DNA of 64,000 bases from Amnibacterium endophyticum (lineage in GTDB: Bacteria > Actinomycetota > Actinomycetes > Actinomycetales > Microbacteriaceae). The translations under genes and the position numbers were made by a program. Where the stretch lies: NCBI RefSeq assembly GCF_042680685.1, contig NZ_JBHUEA010000018.1, positions 1 to 64,000 of the forward strand, written 5' to 3'. A model generated the notes under the pieces. It saw only the letters and a program-made list of their open reading frames with translations, made no database searches and was not told the DNA's origin. How positions within the stretch are numbered: position 1 is the stretch's first letter; each line of letters opens with the position of its first letter. Positions 16,357 to 32,102 of this stretch are shown here, piece after piece.

Positions 16357-17274
16357 TCAGAGCGCCAGCAGCAGCCGCTGCACGACGTCGCGGCGCACGC
16401 CGCCCTGCGCGAAGGTCGCATCGAGTGCCGCCTGCAGGTCGAGGACCAGGCGGTCGCCGTCCTGCTTGCGCGCGGGCACCGGGGTCGGGCCGAGGTGCAG
16501 CGTCCGCCCGTCGATGCGCGTCGCCGCGGCCGGAGCCGCCGTCAGGGCGGTGCTACTCGCGGCAGCGGACGCGGGGCGCACGAACGCGGTCGAGGTCTCG
16601 GGCGACCGCATGGCCATGATCCGCTCGAACTCGCTGATGCTGCGCGTGGTCCTGCCCGGTGTCGTCGGCGTCGACACCGCGCTCGCAACGGCCGGAAGGC
16701 CCGACCGGATCGGTGCCTCCGCGATCGGGGCGGGCGTCGACACCAGCGCCGACGTCGGAGCCGAGCCCGCGGTCGAGGCGGGTGCCGCGGTCCCGGCCGG
16801 CGAACCGGCCGCTCGATCAGCGTCCGTCGACGACGAGGGATCGCTGCTCGTCGGCTGCGTGGTCACGCCAGCAGGCGCGTCCCCGGAGGATGCGGGAGCG
16901 GTGGCCGAGGCCCCGGTCGTGCTCACGAAGGTGTCGTCGACCGGTGCGGATGACGCGGTCGGCGTGCTGCTCGGCGTGCTGGACGCCGGCGTGCTCGAGG
17001 TCGGCGTGCTCGAGGTCGGCGTGCTGGACGCCGGCGTGGTCGAGGCGGGCGCCGTCGCACCGCCCGTGGACGTGGTGGGAGCCGTCGTCGATCCGGTCGT
17101 CGACGAGCCCGTGCCGGAGCCGGTCGTCCCGGACCCGGTCGTCGACCCGCTGGTCGAGCCACCGCTGCCCGACGTGGAGCTCGTGCCGCCCGTCGAGCCG
17201 CTGCCCGACGACGATCCGGAGCCGGCCGGCGGGGTGGTGCGGCCGGAGCCGAAGATGGGGAACAGCAGTGCCAC
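16357..17274 (-). CDS. Ser/Thr/Pro/Gly-rich protein of unknown function
   Basis: A 305-aa protein I do not recognise, convergent with fliW (7-nt gap). I choose the GTG at 17274 because a GAGGAG site lies 7 nt upstream; a longer frame reads into the terminator and the next gene. After a short hydrophobic start (VALLFPIFG) comes about 150 residues of Ser/Thr/Gly/Pro repeats, including tandem ASSTPTSSTP-type units. The only ordered-looking part is the C-terminal 60 residues (RTLHLGPTPVPARKQDGDRLVLDLQAAL... to RRDVVQRLLLAL). A flagellar or surface role is possible from position only. Confidence 0.6.
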   Translation of the reverse strand: MALLFPIFGSGRTTPPAGSGSSSGSGSTGGTSSTSGSGGSTSGSTTGSGTTGSGTGSSTTGSTTAPTTSTGGATAPASTTPASSTPTSSTPTSSTPASSTPSSTPTASSAPVDDTFVSTTGASATAPASSGDAPAGVTTQPTSSDPSSSTDADRAAGSPAGTAAPASTAGSAPTSALVSTPAPIAEAPIRSGLPAVASAVSTPTTPGRTTRSISEFERIMAMRSPETSTAFVRPASAAASSTALTAAPAAATRIDGRTLHLGPTPVPARKQDGDRLVLDLQAALDATFAQGGVRRDVVQRLLLAL

Positions 17275-17402
17275 GGAAGCGCTCCTCGAAGCAGGTGCCC
17301 GGGCGCGGGTGACGCGGGTGCTGGGTGCACCGTGGGCATCTCGATGCTGACGGGCGGCGACAGCCGCCGTCGAGCCCCCATCGAGGGCACGCGGGGATGG
17401 CG

Positions 17403-17436
17403 GAGGGGGCCTCGATCTCGAGATCGAGGCCCCCTC
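17403..17436. terminator. 34-bp perfect palindrome, probable terminator
   Basis: 17-nt arms with no loop, centred on CTCGAG and ending in GAGGGGG/CCCCCTC. It lies between the stop of the 17514-17921 gene and the start of the Ser/Thr-rich gene, where a terminator for the former is expected. No T-tract is visible. Confidence 0.65.
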
Positions 17437-17513
17437 GCGTCCCGCGGGACGAGAGGCTCCACTCCCCCGTCCGCGGACTCGGCGGGCCGCCCGTCGCGGC
17501 CGGCCGAGCGGTC

Positions 17514-17921
17514 TCAGGCGCTCTGGATGTCCGCCAGCAGCAGCGCCGCCATGTGCTGCACCTTCGGCTCGACGTATGCGTCGAGGGCGCGCAGGATCTG
17601 CGTGTACTGGCGGATCACGCGGGTGATCGCCTCGCTGCGCCAGCGCTCCCGGAGGGCGTCGAGCGACGCCTCGGTCATCGCGGGCTCGAGCACCAGGGAG
17701 CGGCGCACGTGCTCGGTGATGACCCCGTCCAGCGAGGTCGTGAGGGCGTGCAGCGCGCCGTGCGGCACGTCGTCCAGCTGCAGCTCGGCCGCCCAGCGGG
17801 GGCACGTCGCGCAGGGGCTCAGGCGCCGGCGTGCGGTCGCCGGGTCCCAGCGGGGCAGCCAGTCGAGCCACTGGCCGACGGCGCGTTCGACCTCGCGCTC
17901 GAGGCGGTACGGGCGCAGCAT
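17514..17921 (-). CDS. Hypothetical protein with one CxxC pair
   Basis: A 135-aa basic/acidic, probably helical cytosolic protein with no family I recognise. A CATCP segment near residue 37 gives one CxxC pair. The coding frame has strong GC at third positions and a GGAG ribosome site 7 nt before the ATG at 17921. It stands alone: a palindromic terminator follows it and about 260 bp of hairpin-containing DNA separate it from rpoC. It could be linked to motility by its place beside the flagellar block, but nothing in the sequence shows that. Confidence 0.6.
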   Translation of the reverse strand: MLRPYRLEREVERAVGQWLDWLPRWDPATARRRLSPCATCPRWAAELQLDDVPHGALHALTTSLDGVITEHVRRSLVLEPAMTEASLDALRERWRSEAITRVIRQYTQILRALDAYVEPKVQHMAALLLADIQSA

Positions 17922-18085
17922 CAGCGCGCTCCGGAGAAGACGGAGGGGTGGTGGGGGAACACGAGCATCACCGCGGGTCCTGGTGGTGGGCAGACGCCGC
18001 GCGGGGACGCGGCAGGCCGGCTGGGTGACCGGCTCCCTCCAACCTAGGGAGGCGCGCCGCGCGGCGGGATCCCCCGTGCGGGGTG

Positions 18086-18134
18086 CATTTCGTAGGCGGA
18101 TCTCCGGTGGATGCGGAGATCCGCCTACGAAATG
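18086..18134. repeat. Perfect inverted repeat, 21-bp arms, 7-nt loop
   Basis: Positions 18086-18106 (CATTTCGTAGGCGGATCTCC...) and 18114-18134 are exact reverse complements. It directly abuts the rpoC terminator hairpin, making two stacked hairpins. Confidence 0.9.
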
Positions 18135-18170
18135 GAAGAGGCCCGCCTGCCGGAGCAGACGGGCCTCTTC
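18135..18170 (-). terminator. rpoC terminator hairpin
   Basis: GAAGAGGCCCG (18135-18145) pairs with CGGGCCTCTTC (18160-18170) over a 14-nt loop, 12 nt past the rpoC stop. Confidence 0.85.
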
Positions 18171-18182
18171 GCGATGGGCGGC

Positions 18183-22016
<3,834 letters not shown>

Positions 22017-22067
22017 TGAATCTCTTCTCTTCTACTGATTCGTTACGTGTCGAATGCGGGGCCGGGT

Positions 22068-25595
<3,528 letters not shown>

Positions 25596-25962
25596 GGAGA
25601 TGTGACCTTTCGGCAGGACCGCTGAACTCGCGGTCCCGATTCCTGTCGTGGTTTCGTGAAGAGCGGCACGTGCCGAGTTCGCGCACCCGATCAGCCGCAT
25701 GCCGTGGCACGCGGGTCCGCCGACCGCGATATGAGGGCGGAGAAGGGGGTCGAGGGCAGGGCCCGTCGACGAGCGCGAACGGCCACAGTACCCCGGAATC
25801 CCCGCCGTGTCCAGCGCGGTGCTTGACCTCCGCGCGACGCGTCCGCTATAACCGTCGGTCCCCTTCTCCGGGGCGCCCCACCGGCCGCACCGCCCCGCCG
25901 GCCGAGTCCGTCGGGACCACCCCCGCTCCGCGCCCAGCGGGGCCGCCCTATGGTTCCCATCC
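25596..25962. other. Divergent intergenic region between rpoB and the spermidine-synthase-like gene
   Basis: A 367-bp region with no gene. It must hold the rpoBC promoter and leader on the minus strand; a small hairpin (GGACCGC...GCGGTCC, 25616-25636) lies in the leader just upstream of rpoB. On the plus strand a sigma-A-like promoter (25823-25852) points to the next gene. Open frames across it are extensions of the rpoB frame without family similarity. Confidence 0.7.
25823..25852 (+). promoter_or_regulatory. Sigma-A-type promoter
   Basis: TTGACC (25823-25828), an 18-nt spacer, then TATAAC (25847-25852), about 110 nt before the ATG of the spermidine-synthase-like gene. The boxes stand out in very GC-rich DNA. 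Confidence 0.6.
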
Positions 25963-26811
25963 ATGGCGACCAGCGACTCCGTGCTGCTCTCCGGCGGCCA
26001 GGTCGCGACCCTCGAGCGCGACCGGTGGAACGCCGCCCGCATCGAGCTGGTCGTCGACGGGACGCCGCAGTCGAGCGTCAACCTGGACGACCCGACCGAC
26101 CTCGCGTTCGAGTACGTGGAGCGCATCGGGCACGTGATCGACCTGCTCGGCGAGCCGAGGGCGCCGATCACGGCCGTCCACTTCGGGGCGGGCGCCCTGA
26201 CGCTCCCGCGCTACGTCGAGTGGACGCGCCCCGGGTCCCGTCAGCAGGTGGTCGAGCTGGAGCGGGAGCTCGTGGACCTCGTCCGCTCCCGCCTGCCGCT
26301 GCCGCGGGGCGCCGCGATCCGGGTGCGCTACGGCGACGCCCGCCAGGTGGCGGAGCGGCTGCCCGGCGGTCTGCTCGGCTCGGCCGACCTCGTCGTCGTC
26401 GACGTCTTCGCCGGCGCCACGATCCCGGCCCAGTGCACGACGCAGGAGTTCTACCGGCTCGCCGCCGCGCCGCTGAACGACCACGGCGTGCTGGCCGTGA
26501 ACGTCGCCGACGGCTCCGGGCTGCCGTTCGCGCGCGGGCAGATCGCGACGGTGCGCTCGGTGCTGCCGCACGTCGCGGTGATCGCCGAGGCGCAGGTGAT
26601 GAAGGGCCGCCGCTTCGGCAACCTCGTCATCGTCGGGGCGAAGGACCCGGCGCCGCTCGACTGGCTGCCCCGCCTCGTGGCCGCGGGCCCGCACCCCGCC
26701 CGCGCGGTCTCCGGCGAGGAGCTGGACGCCCTGGTCGCCGGTGCCGCCGTGGTGACGGACGCGACCGCGCACCCCTCCCCCGACCCTGGCCGCGGCATCT
26801 TCACCCGCTGA
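25963..26811 (+). CDS. Spermidine-synthase-like methyltransferase-fold protein
   Basis: A 282-aa protein related to the polyamine-synthase (SpeE) Rossmann fold: ITAVHFGAGALTLPRYVEWTRPGSRQQVVELE is the nucleotide-binding region and ADLVVVDVFAG the acidic catalytic strand. Cytosolic. Polyamine aminopropyl transfer is not assured; many actinobacterial relatives are uncharacterised and lack a decarboxy-SAM partner gene, as here. It has a sigma-A-like promoter upstream and is divergent from rpoB. A 25-bp tandem duplication covers its stop codon. Confidence 0.78.
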   Translation: MATSDSVLLSGGQVATLERDRWNAARIELVVDGTPQSSVNLDDPTDLAFEYVERIGHVIDLLGEPRAPITAVHFGAGALTLPRYVEWTRPGSRQQVVELERELVDLVRSRLPLPRGAAIRVRYGDARQVAERLPGGLLGSADLVVVDVFAGATIPAQCTTQEFYRLAAAPLNDHGVLAVNVADGSGLPFARGQIATVRSVLPHVAVIAEAQVMKGRRFGNLVIVGAKDPAPLDWLPRLVAAGPHPARAVSGEELDALVAGAAVVTDATAHPSPDPGRGIFTR

Positions 26812-26849
26812 TCACCCGCGCGACTTCACCCGCTGATCACCCGCGCGAC
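26800..26849. repeat. 25-bp direct tandem duplication across a stop codon
   Basis: 26800-26824 and 26825-26849 are identical and adjacent. The first copy encodes the last codons and TGA of the spermidine-synthase-like gene (FTR-stop). Confidence 0.95.
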
Positions 26850-26976
26850 GCGGGAGTTCGGCGCCCCGTGACGTCTCTGCACGGCAGCAGCGACGAATGC
26901 GTCACCAGGAGGCAAATCCGCGGACGGGGTACGCGGAGCCGCGAGCCCGTCGGCGCCGCCGCCTAGGGTCGCCGCC

Positions 26977-27432
26977 GTGCTCCCCGACGACGTCCGCCGG
27001 CTCGCGGAGGGGCTGATCGCCGATCACCTGCCCGGCGGCGGGTGGACGTTCGCCTTCGACCGGGCCGTGCGGCGGGCGGGCGCGTGCCACCACGCCGACC
27101 GGCGCATCACGGTCTCCCGTCACCTCGCCGAACGGGCGGAGGAGGACGAGGTGCGCCAGGTGCTGCTGCACGAGGTCGCGCACGCGCTCGCCGGCCACCG
27201 CGCCGGCCACGGGCCTCGATGGCGAGCGGCGTGCGCCCGCGTCGGGCACAGCGGCGGCCGGCTGCACGAGCGCCCGATCGCGGAGGACCGGGCCCGGTGG
27301 GTCGGCACCTGCCCGGCGGGGCACGAGCACCGGCGGTTCCGGCGGCCGGAGCGCGCGCTCTCGTGCGGCGTCTGCTCCCGCCGCTTCGACCGCGGAGCCC
27401 TCATCACGTGGCGACGGGCGGATCCGGTCTAG
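26977..27432 (+). CDS. SprT-like zinc protease-domain protein
   Basis: A 151-aa SprT-like protein. The metalloprotease motif HEVAHALAGH is at about residues 65-74, and a C-terminal zinc-ribbon follows (GTCPAGHEHRRF ... SCGVCSRRF). Eukaryotic relatives (Spartan) cut DNA-protein crosslinks; bacterial functions are mostly unknown. Start GTG at 26977. It stands alone on the plus strand after the tandem duplication, with no clear ribosome site. Confidence 0.82.
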   Translation: MLPDDVRRLAEGLIADHLPGGGWTFAFDRAVRRAGACHHADRRITVSRHLAERAEEDEVRQVLLHEVAHALAGHRAGHGPRWRAACARVGHSGGRLHERPIAEDRARWVGTCPAGHEHRRFRRPERALSCGVCSRRFDRGALITWRRADPV

Positions 27433-27494
27433 ACGACACCTCCTGTTTTCAATACGGTGTACCTGTAACCGATGAGCAGGAGCACTCCACGTCC

Positions 27495-28415
27495 ATGACC
27501 CCCGCCCCCGACGTCCTCGTGATCGGCGCGACCGGCAGCCTCGGTGGCGCGACCCTCGCGGCGCTCCGCGAACGGGGGCGCGGCGCCCGCGTCCTCGTCC
27601 GCCGGCGCCGTCCCGACCTCGTCCACCCCCTGACGGAGCAGGTCGTCGGCGACCTCGGCGACGCCGCGAGCGTGCGCGCCGCACTGGTCGGCATCCGCGC
27701 CGCCTTCTACGTCTCCCCGCACGAGGAGGCCGAGCTCGCCTACGCCCGCCGCTTCGTGGAGGAGGCCGAGCGCGCCGGTGTCCGCGTGGTCTTCGCCGGC
27801 GTGCACGCCACGAGGCGCACGCTCGCCGGCCGCCTGGAGGGTGCGGTCGTGCGCCGGATCATGCCCCACTACCGCGGCAAGCTCGCGATCGGTGCGCTGA
27901 TCGAGCGCGAGGCGACCGACGCGGTGCTGCTGACGCCGACCGCGTTCTTCCAGAACGACGAGCTGTTCCTCGAGGACATCGCGGCGGGCGTCTACCCGGC
28001 GCCGCTCAAGGGGTTCAGCATGGTCTCGACCGCCGACGTGGGCGCGGTGGCCGCCCGCGCCCTGCTGGAGCCGGGCTTCCCGCCCGGGACCCACCGGGTC
28101 GTCGGGCCGCGGTCCATGACGGGCGCCGAGGTCGCGGCCGCGTGGTCGCGCGCGCTCGGCCGACCGGTGCGACACACGGGGGACGACGCCGCCGCATGGG
28201 CCCGCACCGCGGACCTGCGGCTAGCCGCCGGTCGCAAGGGCGAGGACTACCGGGGGTCGTTCGCCGGGCTCGGCCGGCATCGCTTGACCGCCAGTGCGAA
28301 GGACGTCGCGCGCACGGCGGCGCTGCTCGGGCGACCGCCGCAGGACTACGCCGACTGGGCCGCGGAGGTCGTCGCCGCGGGTCGGGTGCCGGTGACCGCG
28401 CCGACCCCGGCCTGA
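27495..28415 (+). CDS. NAD(P)-binding NmrA-like SDR protein
   Basis: A 306-aa atypical short-chain dehydrogenase. The N-terminal nucleotide-binding motif is VLVIGATGSLGGATL; no YxxxK catalytic pair is evident, as in NmrA/NAD(P)H-sensing proteins. Substrate is unknown. The ATG at 27495 has a GGAG about 12 nt upstream. A strong hairpin after the stop serves as terminator for it and for the convergent DUF427 gene. Confidence 0.82.
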   Translation: MTPAPDVLVIGATGSLGGATLAALRERGRGARVLVRRRRPDLVHPLTEQVVGDLGDAASVRAALVGIRAAFYVSPHEEAELAYARRFVEEAERAGVRVVFAGVHATRRTLAGRLEGAVVRRIMPHYRGKLAIGALIEREATDAVLLTPTAFFQNDELFLEDIAAGVYPAPLKGFSMVSTADVGAVAARALLEPGFPPGTHRVVGPRSMTGAEVAAAWSRALGRPVRHTGDDAAAWARTADLRLAAGRKGEDYRGSFAGLGRHRLTASAKDVARTAALLGRPPQDYADWAAEVVAAGRVPVTAPTPA

Positions 28416-28430
28416 CGACCGTGCGCGTGG

Positions 28431-28472
28431 ACCGGGCCCTCCGCCGCGGATGAGGCGGCACGAGGGCCCGGT
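28431..28472. terminator. Bidirectional hairpin terminator
   Basis: ACCGGGCCCTC (28431-28441) pairs with GAGGGCCCGGT (28462-28472), with further GCCGC/GGCGGC pairing inside, between two convergent genes. Confidence 0.8.
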
Positions 28473-28490
28473 CGGCCGCAGTGGTCCGCG

Positions 28491-28793
28491 TCAGTCGGTG
28501 ACGCGGACCTCCTTCCAGAACGCGACGTAGTCCGCAAAGTCCTTGCCGACCCGCTCCACGCCGCTCGGGTACGGGTGCGGGTAGCTCCACGCGCGGTCCT
28601 GCAGCCGCGTGCCGTCGACCTCGACGGTGAAGTACTGGCACTCGCCCTTCCACGGGCAGGTGTAGGGGGTCGGGCTCTTCGCGAGCAGCTCCGACCTCAC
28701 GCTCGCCGGCGGGAAGTACCAGTTGCCCTCGATCGAGATCAGGTCCTCCTTCGGGGCCTCCGCGATCACGGTGCCGTCGACGACTGCCTTCAT
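28491..28793 (-). CDS. DUF427 family protein
   Basis: A 100-aa DUF427 protein: YFPPASVRSELLAKSPTPYTCPWKGECQYFTVEVDG and DRAWSYPHPYPSGVERVGKDFADYVAFWKEVRV are the recognisable family blocks. Function is unknown, cytosolic. The start is the ATG at 28793 with a strong AGGAGGAGC site; a longer frame upstream is antisense to the phosphotransferase pseudogene. Convergent with the SDR gene. Confidence 0.9.
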   Translation of the reverse strand: MKAVVDGTVIAEAPKEDLISIEGNWYFPPASVRSELLAKSPTPYTCPWKGECQYFTVEVDGTRLQDRAWSYPHPYPSGVERVGKDFADYVAFWKEVRVTD

Positions 28794-28875
28794 GCGCTCC
28801 TCCTCAGGGGTGTCCCCCGCCACAGCGCACGTCGGGCCCCTCGCATTCCGTCCGGGGTCCGGAAGACTCCTCGGG

Positions 28876-29801
28876 GTGCAGCGCTCCTCGCCCCGCCCCG
28901 CCTGGTCGGACGTCCCCGCCACCGTCAGGCAGGAGGTCGAGGCGCTGCTCGGCGCCCCGGTCGTCGCCGCGGAGAGCAGCGCGGGCGGCTGGTCGCCCGG
29001 CACTGCGGACGTCATCACCCTGCAGGACGGCCGGCGCGTCTTCGTGAAGGCCGCGAGCGCGGCGGTGAACGAGGTCACGGTCGCGCTGCACCGGCGGGAG
29101 GCCGCGGTGCTGGCCGGCCTCGACGGGTCCGGTGCGGCACCACGAGCGCTCGGCGCGGTGGAGCGGGACGGCTGGATCGCGCTCGCCGTGGAGCACGTCG
29201 ACGGCCGGCACCCCGACCCCCGCTCCGCCGCCGACACCGACGCGGTGCTCGACGCGGTGCACCGCCTGCCGGCACCGCTCCCGGCCGCCGTGCCGCGGGC
29301 GGCGGAGACCGCGGCGGACGCGCTGAGGGACGCGGCGACGGACTGGACGCGCGTGCTCGAGGAGGGGCGCGCGGACGCGGTCCCGGGCGGTGAGCAGGCG
29401 GTGCGAGCGCTCGCTCGCCTCGCCGCTGAAGCGGGTGAAGCGGTCGCGGGGGACGGCCTGGTCCACGGCGACCTGCGCCCGACAACGCATTGACCCGACC
29501 GGACGGCACCGCCCTGCTGCTCGACTGGCCCAACGCGCTCGAGGGCGCGGCGTGGTTCGACGCGCTGACCTACGCCCTCGACGTGCGGCGCGTCGGCGGA
29601 GACGCCGAGCGCGCCCTGCGGCACCCGGTGCTCGCCCGGGTGGACCCCGGCGCGGTCGACGCGGTGCTCGCGGCCCTCGCCGGCTACTTCTTCCGCGCCT
29701 CGCTGCGCCCCGAGGCCGAGGGCATGCGCGGCATCCGCGCCTTCCAGCGGGTGCAGGGCGAGGCGGCGCTCGACTGGCTGGCGGCACGGGCGGTCCGCTG
29801 A
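28876..29801 (+). pseudogene. Aminoglycoside phosphotransferase-family gene broken by a 1-base frameshift
   Basis: The first frame (GTG 28876 to TGA 29493) reads as an APH/choline-kinase-fold protein up to the catalytic loop LVHGDLRP, then ends. The next frame, from about 29479 to 29801, continues the fold with DNALTRPDGTALLLDWPNALEG, including the Asp of the metal-binding motif. One missing base near 29477-29482 explains the break: restoring it gives an uninterrupted protein of about 308 residues. Substrate is unknown. The break is either a real inactivation or a sequencing error. Confidence 0.85.
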
Positions 29802-29842
29802 CGTCCCTGCCGCCGTTCGGCCTCCGCAGCGATACTGGCGCG

Positions 29843-30355
29843 ATGCGGATGGTCGTGATGCTGAAGGAGCGGCTGGCGTGCCCGCCGGAGCAGGCGTGGC
29901 GCGCGCTGCAGAGCCCGACCGTGATGCGCGAGGTCGCCGGGCCCTGGCTCGGCTACGCCTCCGAGGAGGACGGCGGCTTCCCGTCGACGTGGACCCAGGG
30001 CGACCACCCGGTCCGGCTGCTCGGCGCGGGGCTCGTGCCGATGGGGCAGCAGGACATCGACCTCACCTTCGACACGGCCACGCACCAGGGGGTGCGGATC
30101 GTGCGCGACACCGGGCGCGGGGTGGACGGCGTCCCCGGCGTGCTCCGCAGCTGGTACCACCGGATGGCCGTCGCACCCCACCCCGACGACCCGACCGAGA
30201 CGCTCTACCGCGACCGGCTCGAGTTCGACGCCGGCCCGCTGACGCCCGCGATGTGGGCGGGGCTGTGGCCGCTCTGGCAGTGGCGGGGTCTGCGCCTCAA
30301 GCAGCTCGCCCCGTCGTTCGACCACGAGTTCGCCCCCGAGGACGCCGCCGCCTGA
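29843..30355 (+). CDS. SRPBCC-like (START-fold) protein
   Basis: A 170-aa protein. The N-terminus (MRMVVMLKERLACPPEQAWRALQSPTVMREVAGP) resembles SRPBCC/polyketide-cyclase-like lipid-binding proteins. Trp-rich C-terminal half (MWAGLWPLWQWRGLRLKQLAP). Function unknown. The ATG at 29843 gives the family-like N-terminus; the frame is open further back within the phosphotransferase region. It lies 41 nt after the broken phosphotransferase, on the same strand. Confidence 0.65.
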   Translation: MRMVVMLKERLACPPEQAWRALQSPTVMREVAGPWLGYASEEDGGFPSTWTQGDHPVRLLGAGLVPMGQQDIDLTFDTATHQGVRIVRDTGRGVDGVPGVLRSWYHRMAVAPHPDDPTETLYRDRLEFDAGPLTPAMWAGLWPLWQWRGLRLKQLAPSFDHEFAPEDAAA

Positions 30356-30382
30356 GGCGCCCGGCGGATGCGGTGCCCGGCG

Positions 30383-30748
30383 TCAGCCCACGCCGAGGTA
30401 GGTGACCACCGCGGCCGCCCCGGCGGCCAGCGCGGCGACGATCGTCAGCCCGAGCACGCCGCTCTTCCGAGCCGAGCGCACCACCAGCTGCAGCACCAGC
30501 ACGACCGCGAGCGCGACCTCGAGCCAGAGGGCCTGCAGCGTCGTCGACACCCACGGCTGCACGGGCCCGAGCACCCGCACGAGCAGCAGCAGCGCGATCA
30601 GCAGCGTCAGGATCGCGAGCAGCGCGTTGCCTCCCGGCCGGCGGAAGCGCAGGGACGCGTCGATGAACCCCAGCACCCCCGCCGCGATCGCGAGCCCGGA
30701 GGTGAGCGAGACGGTGAAGGTCGGGTTCGAGGCCGCGGCGATCAGCAC
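30383..30748 (-). CDS. Small integral membrane protein
   Basis: A 121-aa protein with about four hydrophobic helices (roughly residues 12-30, 42-62, 73-90 and 97-117). No known family recognised. GTG start at 30748. It is convergent with the SRPBCC-like gene and downstream of the Nudix-like gene on the same strand. Function unknown. Confidence 0.7.
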   Translation of the reverse strand: MLIAAASNPTFTVSLTSGLAIAAGVLGFIDASLRFRRPGGNALLAILTLLIALLLLVRVLGPVQPWVSTTLQALWLEVALAVVLVLQLVVRSARKSGVLGLTIVAALAAGAAAVVTYLGVG

Positions 30749-30830
30749 CCGGCGACGGTAGCCGCAGGCCGCACCCGGATCGCGGCGCCTCGCTGCACGC
30801 TCCGCCGCCCCCGTCCGAGGGCGGTCCGGC

Positions 30831-31373
30831 TCAGGAGAGGCGGCCCACGGAGGCGAGCGCCGCGCGGACCAGCGCGCCGCGACCGCCCTCCATCTCCGCC
30901 GCGACGGCGTCCGACGCCGCCTCGTCGGGCGTCATCCACGTCAGCTCGAGCGCGTCCTGGCGCGGGTCGGTCGTGCCCGTCACGGGGACGACGTAGGCGA
31001 GCGCGACGGCGTGCTGCCGCTCGTCGGTGAACTGGCTGGGGCTCGGCGTGGGGAAGTACTCCGCGACCTGGAACGGCACGGTGCTCGCCGGCAGCTGCGG
31101 GAACGCCATCGGGCCGAGGTCCTTCTCCAGGTGGCGGAACAGGGCGTCCCGCAGGGTCTCCCCGAACAGCACGCGCCCGGACACGATGGTGCGCGCGATG
31201 GAGCCGCTCGCGCCGACCCGCAGCAGCAGGCCGACCTCGGTCACCCGCCCCATCCCGTCGCAGCGCACCGGCACCGCCTCGACGTAGAGCAGCGGCAGCC
31301 GGCGGCGGATCGACGCCAGCTCCTCCTCGGCGAGCCAGCCGGGGTTGGGATCGGGCGTGCGCACGCTGCTCAT
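30831..31373 (-). CDS. Nudix-like protein with degenerate Nudix box
   Basis: A 180-aa protein with the overall Nudix layout. The Nudix-box position reads GETLRDALFRHLEKDLG: the REUXEE core that binds metal in active hydrolases is changed to RHLEKDLG. It resembles the actinobacterial DUF4916/Nudix group. Hydrolase activity is doubtful. ATG at 31373, divergent from the esterase gene 36 bp away, so they may share a promoter region. Confidence 0.72.
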   Translation of the reverse strand: MSSVRTPDPNPGWLAEEELASIRRRLPLLYVEAVPVRCDGMGRVTEVGLLLRVGASGSIARTIVSGRVLFGETLRDALFRHLEKDLGPMAFPQLPASTVPFQVAEYFPTPSPSQFTDERQHAVALAYVVPVTGTTDPRQDALELTWMTPDEAASDAVAAEMEGGRGALVRAALASVGRLS

Positions 31374-31409
31374 GCCCCTTTTCTACCGGGCGCACGGGAG
31401 GATGCGGCC

Positions 31410-32024
31410 GTGCACCCCCTCACCGCCGTCTCCGCCGGGCCCCTGGACGACCTCGCGGGCCACCGCCTGCTCGTGCTGCTGCACGGTCTCGGGGCGGACG
31501 AGCGCGACCTGCTCCCCCTGGCGCCGGAGCTGGCGCTCGACGACGCGGTCGTCTCCCTCCGGGCGCCGCTGCCGTGGGGGCCGGGCTTCGCGTGGGCGGA
31601 GGTCCGCGACGACCCGACCCGCAGGACCGGCAGCATGCGGCCGGCCGCCGAGGCGGTGCTCGCCTGGCTGGACGGGGCGACGGCGGCCCTGGGCGAGCCC
31701 GCGGAGGTGCGACTGCTCGGCTTCTCGCAGGGCGGCGCGCTCGCGCTGACGCTGCTGCGCCTCGCGCCGGAGCGGTTCGCCTCGGCGGTCGTGCTCGCGG
31801 GCTTCGTGCCCGAGGACGACGAGGACGACGCCGCGCTCGCGGCCGTCCGCCCGCCGGTGCTGTGGGGCCGCGGCGACGCGGATCCCGTGATCCCTGCCGC
31901 CGCGATCGACCGCACGAGCGGCTGGCTGCCGGCGCACAGCGCGCTGACGGAGCGCGTGTACCCGGGGCTCGCGCACGGCATCTCGATCGAGGAGATCGCG
32001 GACGTGCGCGCCTTCCTCGCCTGA
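31410..32024 (+). CDS. Carboxylesterase / phospholipase-like alpha/beta hydrolase
   Basis: A 204-aa alpha/beta hydrolase of the YpfH/carboxylesterase group. The oxyanion region is LLHGLGADERDLLPL, nucleophile Ser in GFSQGG, Asp in GRGDADPVIP and His in GLAHGI, a complete triad. No signal peptide. The GTG at 31410 has GGAGG upstream and is preferred over a longer frame that overlaps the divergent gene. Substrate unknown. Confidence 0.88.
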   Translation: MHPLTAVSAGPLDDLAGHRLLVLLHGLGADERDLLPLAPELALDDAVVSLRAPLPWGPGFAWAEVRDDPTRRTGSMRPAAEAVLAWLDGATAALGEPAEVRLLGFSQGGALALTLLRLAPERFASAVVLAGFVPEDDEDDAALAAVRPPVLWGRGDADPVIPAAAIDRTSGWLPAHSALTERVYPGLAHGISIEEIADVRAFLA

Positions 32025-32102
32025 CACGCCCGGTCCACCCGGGCTTTCCCGCCCGAGTCCGCGCACCGGGCTGTCGGAGGCGGGGTGCATGATGCTCCGA
32101 CC

